55,622 bases of DNA from a virus (IMGVR_UViG_3300042260_000361:1-55622), one strand, 5' to 3'; shown: positions 43,184 to 52,416, numbered from the stretch's first letter. Translations and numbers: made by a program. Notes: generated from the sequence alone by a model not told the origin.

Positions 43184-43186
43184 TTT
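43158..43186 (+). terminator. Terminator after the SGNH gene (copy 2)
   Basis: Identical stem, loop and T-run to copy 1. It includes an orphan remnant of the gp51-like coding end (codons for VRVRK and the stop). Confidence 0.83.
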
Positions 43187-43188
43187 AC

Positions 43189-43204
43189 CTTATATTTATA
43201 TAAG
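43189..43204 (+). promoter_or_regulatory. Late-type box inside an inverted repeat, pre-tape-measure gene
   Basis: CTTATATTTATATAAG, identical to the tube-gene element. It lies between the duplicated terminator and the AGGAG of the gene at 43228. Confidence 0.55.
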
Positions 43205-43227
43205 ACTTAAAATATATAGGAGAAACA

Positions 43228-43434
43228 ATGTCCAAATCTAAAGAAGTTAATGAAGGTATAATACTCGCAGCTAAGAAGTTTAGTGATGCGTTTTTCGATG
43301 GGTTAAAACAAAACGCAGTAGATAGAATGCTTAAAAAAGCAGAAGATGCTAATGTTGATCCTGAAGTTTTGAAAACAATGCAACGAATTAAAAAAGATTC
43401 TGAAGAACTTAAAAAGCTACTTAGTATTCGATAA
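43228..43434 (+). CDS. Small helical protein before the tape measure
   Basis: 68 residues, charged and helical (KEVNEGIILAAKKFSDAFFD, then MLKKAEDANVDPEVLK). AGGAG precedes the start, with an inverted-repeat late-type box at 43189-43204. It ends three bases before the tape-measure gene. Position suggests a tail-assembly chaperone or a short structural part; no family recognised. Confidence 0.68.
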   Translation: MSKSKEVNEGIILAAKKFSDAFFDGLKQNAVDRMLKKAEDANVDPEVLKTMQRIKKDSEELKKLLSIR

Positions 43435-43436
43435 AC

Positions 43437-45839
43437 ATGGCTAACGAATCCAATCGAGAAATACTTGAGATATTAAAAAAACAGGCAGAGATAAAAAAAC
43501 AACTTTTAGCTTATGCCGATAGTATCGATACGCGAACTGCTTCGGAATCAAAGCATATAAAAGAATTACAGACTGAATATAAGAAACTACTTGCCGAAAA
43601 AGGAAAATTAAACGCAGAACAACTACGAGGATTTCAAAATCAAGTAGAAAGTGCATCATCTTTAACTGGTATTTATTCAAATTTGGGTAAATTAGATGAA
43701 GAACGAATCAAAAAAAATCAAAGATATGTAAGTTTAAGTGATGATCAAAATGAAGCGATTAAAAACATTGCATCATTAAACAGAGATTTAGCAAATACAA
43801 CTAGAGATGATAGTTTAGCAAAACAGGTTATTCTAAATCAGATTGAGGCAGAAAAAGGAAAATTAGCCAATATACATCATACTCAACGATCAATAGTTGA
43901 TGATTTAGATAATCAGACATCTGAAGCACAAAAATTAGGAAGTCTTAGTGAAACTCAAAAAGAATTCTTAAATGACCAATTAGCAGTTTATGAGGGTATT
44001 AAGAAAACAATTGGTGGTATATTAGATACCGCCGATATCTTATTATCTACAACTGGTGGTAAAATCGGTGCATTTATTGTTGGTGCAGGATACGCAACCG
44101 AAGCGTTAGGTAAGAATGTAAGAGAAATGGGTGGGTATTTAGGTGATGCATCAATTTCATCTACACTATTAGGAACTACATTTGATTCCGCTACCGATGT
44201 AACTAAAGGATTGGCTAAGGAAATGGGTGGATTAAAAGATGTCACCTTTCAGAACCAATTAAACACCAATCTAATGGCCATGAATATGGGTATTAGTGGT
44301 GATGAAGCCGCATCATTAACTGCAACATTATCAAGATTAAATGGTGGTTCAATTGAAACCGCTCAAAATCTAGCAGAAAGCACAAAACAATTGGCATTAC
44401 AAAATGGATTAGTTCCTGCACAAGTAATGGCCGATGTTGCCAATTCTGCTGAAGAATTTGCATTGTATGGTAAAGATGGTGGTAAAAATATATTAGAAGC
44501 CGCAGTTGCTGCTGGAAAATTGGGTGTTAGTATGGCCTCAATGAGTAAAGTAACTGAAGGTTTATTAGATTTCGAATCATCGATTTCAAAAGAATTAGAA
44601 TTATCTGCAATGTTAGGAAAGAATATCAATCTTAACAAAGCAAGAGCATTGGCATACGATGGTAAAATGGGTGATGCGGTTAAGGAAACTTTATCACAAA
44701 TGGGTGGTATTGATGCATTCAACAAAATGGATGTGTTCCAAAAGAAAGCAGCAGCAGAAGCAGCAGGATTAACCGTTGAAGAATTTCAAAAAATGGCATC
44801 GAATCTTGATAAATTAAATTCAGATGGTTCAGTTCAATTATCTACATTTGATAGTTGGTCACAATCTCTTTCTGCATTTGCATCTGGTCCATTGGGTTCT
44901 TCACTAAAAGGTGTAGGTTCGATGGTCATCGCAGCAGGACAATTTAACACTGGTTTAAGTGCAATGGGTATAAATTTAGGTGGAGTTATAAAGGGAACGG
45001 GAAACGTTCTTAAAAACCTTTATGATATGACTGCAGGTAAATTGACAAGTAAGTTATCGAATGTATTTAGTTCAATCGGTGGTAGTAGAACCCCAACTCC
45101 AACTCCTTCTGCAAATCCTGCAGGTGGTGGTGGTATGATGGATTCAATGAGTAAAGTTAATATGAGTGCAGTTCTTAAAGGAGCAGCAGCAATGGTATTA
45201 GTTGCAGGTGCTGTTTATATTTTAGGAAAGGCATTACAAGAATATACAAAAGTAGGTTTATCTGAAATTGGAATGGCAGCCGCAGGTATGTTATTATTAG
45301 GTGGTGCAGTAATGGGATTAGGATTGATAATGAGTAGTGGGGTTGGTGCAGTTGCAATCTTAGCAGGTGCAGCAGCAATGTTAGTTGTAGCAGCATCAGT
45401 TTACGTTTTAGGTAAGGCACTTCAAGAAATGGGTGCTGGATTTTCTGCATTAGGTCAAATTCAACCAATCGTATCAGGTTTAGTTAGTATGGTAGGTGGG
45501 ATTGGATTGTTGGCTGTAGCATTTACTGGCTTGGCAGGTTCACTTGCATTATTAGGAACTGCAGGTTTACTTGCGTTACCAACTTTAATGGGATTGGGTA
45601 TTGCTGGTGCAGGATTAGGAATGTTAGTAAACGCAGTAGGAGGTGAATCACAATCATCAGGAGTTGAAACTGAAAGTATATCGGAATATCAATCAACTAT
45701 GTTAACTAAAATGGATGATTTGATTAACGCAGTTAAAAGTAATAAAGATGTTTATTTGGATAAAGACAAGGTTACAAATATCGTTATGAATAAAAGTGAA
45801 CGTAGAACAACCAATACATTTGGGATAGCACAAGCTTAA
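43437..45839 (+). CDS. Tape-measure / tail-length protein (gp29-like)
   Basis: 800 residues. The N-terminal 170 residues are charged coiled coil. A central helical part follows, and the C-terminal third is rich in Gly/Ala hydrophobic helices. Two of these repeat each other: GAAAMVLVAGAVYILGKALQE and GAAAMLVVAASVYVLGKALQE. This long helical plus hydrophobic layout is typical of tape-measure proteins, which set tail length and are ejected into the cell envelope. It lies after the gp26/gp51-like pair and before baseplate tail-tube proteins, consistent with gp29 in T4-like phages. No peptidoglycan hydrolase motif was recognised. Confidence 0.83.
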   Translation: MANESNREILEILKKQAEIKKQLLAYADSIDTRTASESKHIKELQTEYKKLLAEKGKLNAEQLRGFQNQVESASSLTGIYSNLGKLDEERIKKNQRYVSLSDDQNEAIKNIASLNRDLANTTRDDSLAKQVILNQIEAEKGKLANIHHTQRSIVDDLDNQTSEAQKLGSLSETQKEFLNDQLAVYEGIKKTIGGILDTADILLSTTGGKIGAFIVGAGYATEALGKNVREMGGYLGDASISSTLLGTTFDSATDVTKGLAKEMGGLKDVTFQNQLNTNLMAMNMGISGDEAASLTATLSRLNGGSIETAQNLAESTKQLALQNGLVPAQVMADVANSAEEFALYGKDGGKNILEAAVAAGKLGVSMASMSKVTEGLLDFESSISKELELSAMLGKNINLNKARALAYDGKMGDAVKETLSQMGGIDAFNKMDVFQKKAAAEAAGLTVEEFQKMASNLDKLNSDGSVQLSTFDSWSQSLSAFASGPLGSSLKGVGSMVIAAGQFNTGLSAMGINLGGVIKGTGNVLKNLYDMTAGKLTSKLSNVFSSIGGSRTPTPTPSANPAGGGGMMDSMSKVNMSAVLKGAAAMVLVAGAVYILGKALQEYTKVGLSEIGMAAAGMLLLGGAVMGLGLIMSSGVGAVAILAGAAAMLVVAASVYVLGKALQEMGAGFSALGQIQPIVSGLVSMVGGIGLLAVAFTGLAGSLALLGTAGLLALPTLMGLGIAGAGLGMLVNAVGGESQSSGVETESISEYQSTMLTKMDDLINAVKSNKDVYLDKDKVTNIVMNKSERRTTNTFGIAQA

Positions 45840-45846
45840 AATATAT

Positions 45847-48153
45847 ATGCCAACAATATTAGAATTATTTCAAGGGTCATCAAATAATATTACTCCATCT
45901 CCATCGGAGTTTTTTCCCGTGCAAAAAAAATTCAAAGGTTCTACTCAAGAAAAAAGTGTTAAATCAAATACTGAAACCTTAATTGAAGAAGAAACTAAAG
46001 GTATAAGAGTAAAAACTGCAGTTGAGTTAAACAACCCACGTTTATATGGTAATGAATCGGTTCGTATTATGAATCGAACTACCAAATCAGTTGAAGATAT
46101 GAAAGGTTCAACTGGTGGAACATCTGCTACCGGTGGGATAATTGGTAAAGGATTAGGTGCATTGACCGGTGGTAAAATTACATCAATATCAGGTGTTAGA
46201 GATTTTGTAAATACCAAATTAGGCATTCCCTCAAACGCAATTCCAACTTATGTTAATAAGACAGGTGAATTACAAAAAGGTAAAGAACAAGATACAATGA
46301 TTACTTTAGCAAAAATTAAAAATGATGCTAAAGGAACGTTGTTAGGTCAATTATTAAAACAAAGTGGTGGGGGAACTCCTGCTACGATTGGAAAACAAAT
46401 ATTAGGTAAAGGAATCTCATTAGGTAAAGAAAAACTTAGAGGTTTCTTATTTGGTCAACCTACTCAAATGGGAACTAATAATTCTAAACCAGCAAATGGT
46501 GGATGGGATTATAGTTCACAATCAAATTATTCAACTCAAATTCGTGAAGCACGTGCACAAAATGAAGCACCAACGGTTGAGGGGGTTGATAAAGCTAAAT
46601 CTGATGCTTTGAAAAAAGCAAATGATATTAAACAAAAAGGTCAAGAAAAATTAGGTAATTTAATTGGTTCTGCAAAAGATAAATTAAAAGGAACATCTAA
46701 ACAAACGGTAGCACCTGCAATTGATCAAGCAGTTGAATCTCAAACACAAACTAAAACAACACCAACATCGGAACTCCCATATACTAAAACATTGGATGGG
46801 TATAAGAATGAAGGTGGTGATGAAAAACTAACTAGAATTGATTTATCATTGGTATCGCCAATCTATGGAGTTGATAGAAAAAGCACAAGTGGTAAATATG
46901 GAACATCGGAATATGCATTTCAGGATGTAAAAAATAATACAGGCGTATATTCACCCTATAATCCAGATAGTTCATATTCATCAACAAAGAAAAATAACTT
47001 AGAAACATATCATGGAATAAAAAATGGCAGTGATATGATAAATCGTAGTAGTAAATCTACGAAAGAAGCTAACGATTACTTAAATGATAGAGATTTAATT
47101 CCATTTTGGATAAGATCAAAATCTACGGGTGATACGATGCACTTTAGATCAATCATAACCGGACTATCCGAAACCGTATCTCCATCTTGGAGCACTAATA
47201 AATTTTTTGGTAATCCATTTAATTTTTATACATTTGATAGTGTTGAACGTAGTGTTTCATTTACATTAACTACATATTGTTTGAATCCAGATGAATTATC
47301 TAAAATGTGGACTAAAATTGAATTCTTAACAGATATCGCATATCCATCAATTAATTCATTAAAAACTAAACAACGATTCGTTACACCGCCTATAATTGAT
47401 TTTAGATTAGGTGATATGTATGATGCAAAAATCGGATTTATTGAATCATTGACATACAATATTCCAGATAATTCTACATGGGAAACCGTAGCAGATGGTG
47501 CGTTATTACCAAAGATAGTTGAAATTAATATTGGTATTAAATTTATTGAAACCGCAGATTCATCTGCTACTAAATATAGTATAGAACGTTCTAAAGATCA
47601 AATAAAACTTATAAATGATAGAAGATCTAAACAAGGTGGTGCGTTCCAAACAGATTCAATATCAACAGATGAAAATACTAAACCATTACCAAAATTAAAT
47701 GCAAAAGGTATTGAACAAACTGAAGCACCAAAGGAAGGTGGTATAAATAAACCACAAACTGATTTAAAAACAAACACACCAACACCAACACCAGCAGCAT
47801 CAGAGAGTCCAACGGTAGCACCAACACAACCGGTAACTAAATTAGATGAAATACAAGCAAAAAATTTGGAAAAACTAAAAAGTAAAGGAATACCGGAAGT
47901 ATTTCACTATGGATTTAGTCAAATTGATGTGAATGTAGATTCAATTAAAAAAATACGAGATGGTGTTTATTATTATGAAACTACATATCATGATGTTGTT
48001 TCTAGGATGGTAGCAGAACAAACTGCAAATGGATATGATTCATCAAATATTGATATATGGATTCCACGATATAATAAAGGAGTTAATCCATTTGCTTCGA
48101 ATCCAAATGAAGGTAGTTCAACTGGTAAATTACAAACCGCATTACCATTTTAA
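45847..48153 (+). CDS. Baseplate tube-cap/initiator protein (gp48/gp54-like) with long linkers
   Basis: 768 residues. The N-terminal region is low-complexity (GSTGGTSATGGIIGKGLGAL). From about residue 410 a conserved core reads LIPFWIRSKSTGDTMHFRSI, LSETVSPSWSTNKFFGNP, FYTFDSVERSVSFTL and CLNPDELSKMWTKIEFLT. This resembles T4 gp48-type proteins that initiate the tail tube. A Pro/Thr-rich linker (TPTPTPAASESPTVAPTQ) near residue 650 precedes a C-terminal tail with GVYYYETTYHDVVSRM. The gp48-like assignment rests on the core and on gene order. Confidence 0.7.
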   Translation: MPTILELFQGSSNNITPSPSEFFPVQKKFKGSTQEKSVKSNTETLIEEETKGIRVKTAVELNNPRLYGNESVRIMNRTTKSVEDMKGSTGGTSATGGIIGKGLGALTGGKITSISGVRDFVNTKLGIPSNAIPTYVNKTGELQKGKEQDTMITLAKIKNDAKGTLLGQLLKQSGGGTPATIGKQILGKGISLGKEKLRGFLFGQPTQMGTNNSKPANGGWDYSSQSNYSTQIREARAQNEAPTVEGVDKAKSDALKKANDIKQKGQEKLGNLIGSAKDKLKGTSKQTVAPAIDQAVESQTQTKTTPTSELPYTKTLDGYKNEGGDEKLTRIDLSLVSPIYGVDRKSTSGKYGTSEYAFQDVKNNTGVYSPYNPDSSYSSTKKNNLETYHGIKNGSDMINRSSKSTKEANDYLNDRDLIPFWIRSKSTGDTMHFRSIITGLSETVSPSWSTNKFFGNPFNFYTFDSVERSVSFTLTTYCLNPDELSKMWTKIEFLTDIAYPSINSLKTKQRFVTPPIIDFRLGDMYDAKIGFIESLTYNIPDNSTWETVADGALLPKIVEINIGIKFIETADSSATKYSIERSKDQIKLINDRRSKQGGAFQTDSISTDENTKPLPKLNAKGIEQTEAPKEGGINKPQTDLKTNTPTPTPAASESPTVAPTQPVTKLDEIQAKNLEKLKSKGIPEVFHYGFSQIDVNVDSIKKIRDGVYYYETTYHDVVSRMVAEQTANGYDSSNIDIWIPRYNKGVNPFASNPNEGSSTGKLQTALPF

Positions 48154-48172
48154 TAAAAATAATATTTAAATT

Positions 48173-48460
48173 ATGTCAAGTAGATACGAAAATAATGAAA
48201 TTCAAAAATTAAAAGATGGTAGAGAGGTATATCGTAGTAGAATATATCCAAATATACCATTACAAGATTCGGATTTATATATCGTCACTCAAACGGGTGA
48301 TAGATTAGATACTCTTGCATATCAATATTATGAAGATGCATCACTTTGGTGGATTATAGCAACTGCTAACAATCTACATGATTCTCCATTTGCGTTTGCA
48401 GATGGAACTATATTAAGAATACCAGAAAACTACTTAGAAATTATTAATAACTTCAGATAA
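48173..48460 (+). CDS. Baseplate wedge protein, gp53/LysM-like
   Basis: 95 residues. The section YIVTQTGDRLDTLAYQYYED, LWWIIATANNLHDSP, DGTILRIPEN is the LysM-like fold found in gp53 and related baseplate proteins of contractile tails. T4 gp53 is longer, so this is a minimal version. No SD; the leader is A-rich (ATAATATTTAAATT). It sits between the tube-cap-like protein and the large baseplate protein. Confidence 0.8.
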   Translation: MSSRYENNEIQKLKDGREVYRSRIYPNIPLQDSDLYIVTQTGDRLDTLAYQYYEDASLWWIIATANNLHDSPFAFADGTILRIPENYLEIINNFR

Positions 48461-48471
48461 AATACAAAAAT

Positions 48472-50790
48472 ATGTTATTTCCAATGCTTTCCAATTTAGA
48501 CCCTACTTTGTCTGCAAAGATGAAATCTCGTGCGGGTAAAAATGAGTCAGTATCCAAATTAGTTTCTTGGTTAAGAATTTCTGCATCATCTGGCTTAGTA
48601 TTGGAAAGTTTATCGAACGATATGTCATTTGAAAATACATATGGTAATACAACGAAATCCGGTAGAGTAGGAAATACGTTTGCAGGAGAAGCTGTGTTTG
48701 CAGATGGTGAAGATAGAGGATTTCGACCATCACCGATAATTGAATCGGTATCAGTAACGTTCGGTGCAGGTGGTTTAACTAGAAAATGTAATTTTTCAAT
48801 AAAATGTTTTACATTACCCCAGGCAGAAAAAATATGTGAATATTTTTTAGAACCGGCATATACTTGTTTAGTAGAATACGGATATAATACACAAGCATCT
48901 TTACAAGAAAAGATAAAGTTATCTCCATGTGAAATCGCAAAATTTAATTCATATGAACATGTAAAGAAAAAGCAAAAAAAATCAAACTATACATACGATG
49001 GATTTATGGGTTATATTACAGGTGGTGGATTAAAATCGGGTGATAGTGAAACTTTTATTGTTGATTGTGAATTAACTACTATTGGTGAAATACCTGCGTA
49101 TTTACAACAACATAGGGGTGGTGGTGATTCATCCAAACCAATACCTAATGGTGGTAAAAAATATGATGTAGCAGATATTCAAACGGTAGCAGAAAGAGAT
49201 AGTGGTTCTAGAAATGGTAAGGCATTATTTATGCAAATGTATAATCGATTACCGCAGGCAAAGCAAACAAATAAAGTAAAAGCATTATCTGCAGGAGTTG
49301 ATGATGATGGTATTTCATGGAGTGATATTGGTAATTTCATTAATATGGATGATGAGATTAGAAAAAAAATGATGGAAGATTTAACAAATACTAAAGTTGA
49401 ATCTGAATCGGGAGATGCTCAGATACCAGAGGGTGCTCCATTAATTTCTGCACATTCATATATTCGATTGGCATTAGCATTTGAAATTTTAAATAGTTAT
49501 GAAGTAAATTTAGAATCTAAAGAAGCTTCTAATTGCTCCGGTTTATCAACTTTTAGTTATATTATTGATTATAAAAACACAATATGTAGAGCATTTCCAC
49601 TTATATTTTCTACTGATGGTAGTAAATTATTTATCCCTAATCCCAAATTACCTGATTTTGGTTTAATGGATGCACTTAAATCTGAAACTAAAAGTGATTT
49701 TAATATAGTAAGACCGAGTGGGTATGTTAAAACCATAGATGCTAGTCAAAAATTTGAAGGAAACACACATCAGTTCCCACAGCCAATTGATTTAAATTCA
49801 AGTAATTACAAATGGCCAAATGATTCCGTTCCATATAATATTGGTGCACGAAAGTGGGGATATTTAAAAGATGTATATATAAATTTTGAATTTTTCATTG
49901 ATGTATTGGGTAGAGCAAATTATGTCACAAAAGATATTTACTATGAATTATTAAATGGTATATCTACCGCAGTAAACTCAATTTGGCATTTTGAAATAAC
50001 TCAATTACCAAACCCAGATAAAAATGGTGCATATCATTTACAAATTGTTGATATGAATTTATGTGGAACAGATTCTACTGCATTTGAAAAATGTGTTAAA
50101 TTTAGAGCATCTGGAGTAGATAGTCCATTTTTAACTTCTGAATTATCAATGGATATGCCAGGAGCAATGAAAAATATGATAGTTGGAAAACGTAATTCTA
50201 ATAACTTAGATACTGCATCTGAAGGAAACCAACCTATACAATTCAAAACATTATTTGCAAAAAAACAAGATCCTGTAATTAAAATATTGGATAGTTTCAA
50301 AGAAAAAGAGATAGAAGCACCATATGTAGATCCAGATGATATCAATGGAGATAAAGTTGTTGATGAAGATGAAGCTAGAAAAGCTAATTATGAATTGTTC
50401 ATGTCTAAAGCAGTTGTCGTTCCTAATATAAAAGATAGAGTAGCAGATCATGATGCCGCAGAAGGTGCTTGGGCTAATGTATTTAATAATTCTGATGCAA
50501 ACATTGAAGAAATTGCGTTTGTTGCAGCATGGAATGATGTGGATTTATTTAGAAAAATAGATTTAAATAGTAGAGGTGCAGGAGATGCTAATAATTTATT
50601 ATTACCAATTGAATTTAAATTTACAACATTTGGTATATCAGGTATAAAAACCGGTGATATGTTTAGAATTATAGATTTACCAAAGAAATATACAACTACT
50701 ATATTTCAAGTAGTAGAAGTATCACATGAATTATCAAATAATTTATGGCAAACATCGGTAACTGGTAAAATGAGAAATATAGGAGGATAA
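48472..50790 (+). CDS. Large baseplate structural protein with EF-hand-like loop
   Basis: 772 residues. N-terminal LSNLDPTLSAKMKSRAGKN and a core SFTLPQ-type beta region (SVTFGAGGLTRKCNFSIKCF, EYFLEPAYTCLVEYGYN) resemble baseplate structural proteins I recall from T4-like phages. Near residue 618 the segment DPDDINGDKVVDEDEA looks like a dockerin/EF-hand calcium loop. The C-terminus (GISGIKTGDMFRIIDLPKKY, VEVSHELSNNLWQTSVTGK) resembles hub-type proteins of the gp27/late-control class. The stop overlaps the next start (TAATG). Precise role not assignable. Confidence 0.7.
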   Translation: MLFPMLSNLDPTLSAKMKSRAGKNESVSKLVSWLRISASSGLVLESLSNDMSFENTYGNTTKSGRVGNTFAGEAVFADGEDRGFRPSPIIESVSVTFGAGGLTRKCNFSIKCFTLPQAEKICEYFLEPAYTCLVEYGYNTQASLQEKIKLSPCEIAKFNSYEHVKKKQKKSNYTYDGFMGYITGGGLKSGDSETFIVDCELTTIGEIPAYLQQHRGGGDSSKPIPNGGKKYDVADIQTVAERDSGSRNGKALFMQMYNRLPQAKQTNKVKALSAGVDDDGISWSDIGNFINMDDEIRKKMMEDLTNTKVESESGDAQIPEGAPLISAHSYIRLALAFEILNSYEVNLESKEASNCSGLSTFSYIIDYKNTICRAFPLIFSTDGSKLFIPNPKLPDFGLMDALKSETKSDFNIVRPSGYVKTIDASQKFEGNTHQFPQPIDLNSSNYKWPNDSVPYNIGARKWGYLKDVYINFEFFIDVLGRANYVTKDIYYELLNGISTAVNSIWHFEITQLPNPDKNGAYHLQIVDMNLCGTDSTAFEKCVKFRASGVDSPFLTSELSMDMPGAMKNMIVGKRNSNNLDTASEGNQPIQFKTLFAKKQDPVIKILDSFKEKEIEAPYVDPDDINGDKVVDEDEARKANYELFMSKAVVVPNIKDRVADHDAAEGAWANVFNNSDANIEEIAFVAAWNDVDLFRKIDLNSRGAGDANNLLLPIEFKFTTFGISGIKTGDMFRIIDLPKKYTTTIFQVVEVSHELSNNLWQTSVTGKMRNIGG

Positions 50791-51179
50791 TGAGTATTTT
50801 AGATTCATATAAAAAATTAACTCAAAATAAATTATTTAGATTGAGAACAAATATTGAAACACATATTCCTACCCCAACCGAGGAAGAATATAAACGTGGC
50901 TGGATAACAAGATATTTTATACAACGAACAAATGATAAAACTTCACCTATATTTGAAGTAAATTCGAATCAGTTTTCAAAATCAATATCAAACGATTTAT
51001 ATACTGCAGTTTCAATACGGTGGAGATTAACTGGCCCTAAAGAAACTATATATGATTCGAATGGTAACCTTAAAGAAAAAAGTGTTTCGGAATCAAATCG
51101 TATTGCAATTCAGTTAGTATATGATAGAATTCCAAATTTAAAATTATATTTACCAAATCTTTTACAATTTTATAAATAA
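50790..51179 (+). CDS. Small baseplate-linked protein
   Basis: 129 residues, translationally coupled to the large baseplate protein through TAATG, with AGGAGG just upstream inside the previous gene. The core KRGWITRYFIQRTNDKTSPI, followed by SIRWRLTGPKETIYDSNG, looks conserved-structural. No family recognised. It ends the tail transcription unit. Confidence 0.67.
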   Translation: MSILDSYKKLTQNKLFRLRTNIETHIPTPTEEEYKRGWITRYFIQRTNDKTSPIFEVNSNQFSKSISNDLYTAVSIRWRLTGPKETIYDSNGNLKEKSVSESNRIAIQLVYDRIPNLKLYLPNLLQFYK

Positions 51180-51181
51180 TA

Positions 51182-51191
51182 TATATTTATA
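51182..51191 (+). promoter_or_regulatory. Late-type promoter box, PhyH-like gene
   Basis: TATATTTATA just after the last baseplate gene and about 20 bases before the dioxygenase ATG. This groups the dioxygenase with the late genes despite the lack of an SD. Confidence 0.5.
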
Positions 51192-51209
51192 TAAAACAAA
51201 ATAAGTTAT

Positions 51210-51992
51210 ATGAGCAATTTTAAACATCTTACGAGAGAAGAAATTCAACAAATGACGTTCGATTGGCGTTATAGAGGTTGGACAGTATTACAATTACTTA
51301 CTGAAGAAGAGTGTGATGAAATCAACGCAGAATTAGAAAAGTTGAGAGTAGAACGTTCTAAAACCACTAAAGAAGGTGGTGAAGAGTGGGGAGAGTGGGA
51401 CCCGTTTGCATATCCACATAAAATTTCACCAAAATTAGAAAAATTATTTGCACACCCTAAAGTATTAGAGGCGTGTGAATTCTTAATGGAAGGTGATGTA
51501 GTTGGATTACAAACTTGGTCGTATTTTAAACCACCGGGACAATTAGGTAGAGATATGCACCAAAATGCATTCTATACTGGTTGTGGTCATAATGAAATTA
51601 TCAACACTGCATTGGCATTAGATAATCACGACAAAGAAAATGGTGCGGTATGGAACTACGAAGGTTCTCACAGATTACCGGTTTTACCAATCGAAGTTGA
51701 TGAAGAAAGAACACAAACAAATCCTAAATTTTGGAGAAACGAAAGAGGTAAACCTTGTGTAATGCCTGAAGGACATGATTTCCGTAAAATTGAAGGATAT
51801 TTACAAAAAGGACAAGTTGTATTATTACACTCACATTGTGTTCACGGTTCAGAACCAAATGATTCAAATCGTTTCCGTAGAAATTTCTTAGGTGGATATT
51901 TGAAAAAAGGTGCATACTTTAATCAAGGTGGTCATATGAAAAGAGAACCAATTGATATGTATGAATTGAGAAAACAACATTGGGGAGAATAG
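51210..51992 (+). CDS. PhyH-like Fe(II)/2-oxoglutarate dioxygenase
   Basis: 260 residues with the double-stranded beta-helix layout of phytanoyl-CoA dioxygenases: DWRYRGWTVLQLLTEEECDE at the start, the first metal motif at HQN (117-119), LALDNHDKENGAVWNYEGSH in the middle, and the distal His at 212 (HCVHGSEPN) with Arg 222/224 for 2-oxoglutarate. The first motif is H-x-N rather than the usual H-x-D, so activity may be altered. PhyH-type genes are known in T4-like cyanophages. A TATATTTATA box lies at 51182-51191. A terminator follows. Substrate unknown. Confidence 0.85.
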   Translation: MSNFKHLTREEIQQMTFDWRYRGWTVLQLLTEEECDEINAELEKLRVERSKTTKEGGEEWGEWDPFAYPHKISPKLEKLFAHPKVLEACEFLMEGDVVGLQTWSYFKPPGQLGRDMHQNAFYTGCGHNEIINTALALDNHDKENGAVWNYEGSHRLPVLPIEVDEERTQTNPKFWRNERGKPCVMPEGHDFRKIEGYLQKGQVVLLHSHCVHGSEPNDSNRFRRNFLGGYLKKGAYFNQGGHMKREPIDMYELRKQHWGE

Positions 51993-52013
51993 CCCATTGA
52001 TAATGAATACTTT

Positions 52014-52046
52014 ATAACCCATTGATTTTCAATGGGTTATTTTTTG
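52014..52046 (+). terminator. Terminator after the PhyH-like gene
   Basis: ATAACCCATTGA, loop TTT, TCAATGGGTTAT then TTTTT. A CCCATTGA also occurs at 51993-52000, just before it, so an alternative pairing is possible. Confidence 0.82.
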
Positions 52047-52074
52047 CGATAAAAAAAGTAAAAATAATTGATAA

Positions 52075-52147
52075 AATATTTGGAAATGTAAAATATTCTT
52101 CGTATGTTAGCTTTGTAATAAGAGATAAACAATTAAAATATAAAAAT
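52075..52147 (+). repeat. Promoter-leader cassette, copy 2
   Basis: Near-identical to 18020-18091, differing at a few positions. The downstream proteins are unrelated, so only the promoter region is shared. Confidence 0.8.
52079..52115 (+). promoter_or_regulatory. Host-type (Bacteroidota) promoter, gene at 52148
   Basis: TTTG at 52079-52082 and TAGCTTTG at 52108-52115 with the same 25-base spacing as at 18024. The whole region to the ATG is nearly identical to 18020-18091. Confidence 0.76.
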
Positions 52148-52390
52148 ATGAAAATTAGAGAATTTTATTTAGAGAATTACCCATCAGATGAGTTAGGTGT
52201 TGAAATTAATAAAGAAGCAACATTCGGTGGATTGTGGGCCGCAATTCGTAGTGGTATTGTGTATGATTACATCGGTGTTTATGATAGTATTGTAAGAGAA
52301 AGATGCTTTGAAAAACTTTCAGAATTATCTGGACATGATTATGAATACATTTACAACGAATGGGTAGTATCCGAATACATTGTATCTTAA
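52148..52390 (+). CDS. Small unknown protein, probable early gene
   Basis: 80 residues from the ATG at 52148. The frame is open upstream to 52022, but that part overlaps a terminator and the host-type promoter (52079-52115), so 52148 is the real start. The sequence is acidic (EFYLENYPSDELGVEINKEA). No family recognised. The leader is A-rich, with no SD. Its promoter-leader segment is a near copy of the one at 18020. Confidence 0.65.
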   Translation: MKIREFYLENYPSDELGVEINKEATFGGLWAAIRSGIVYDYIGVYDSIVRERCFEKLSELSGHDYEYIYNEWVVSEYIVS

Positions 52391-52416
52391 ATAATAACCC
52401 TTAAAATATAAAATAT

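Noticed and set aside
52022-52147. Longer N-terminus for the protein at 52148
   Set aside because: The extension spans a terminator and the host-type promoter and translates to unrelated Lys/Ile-rich sequence.
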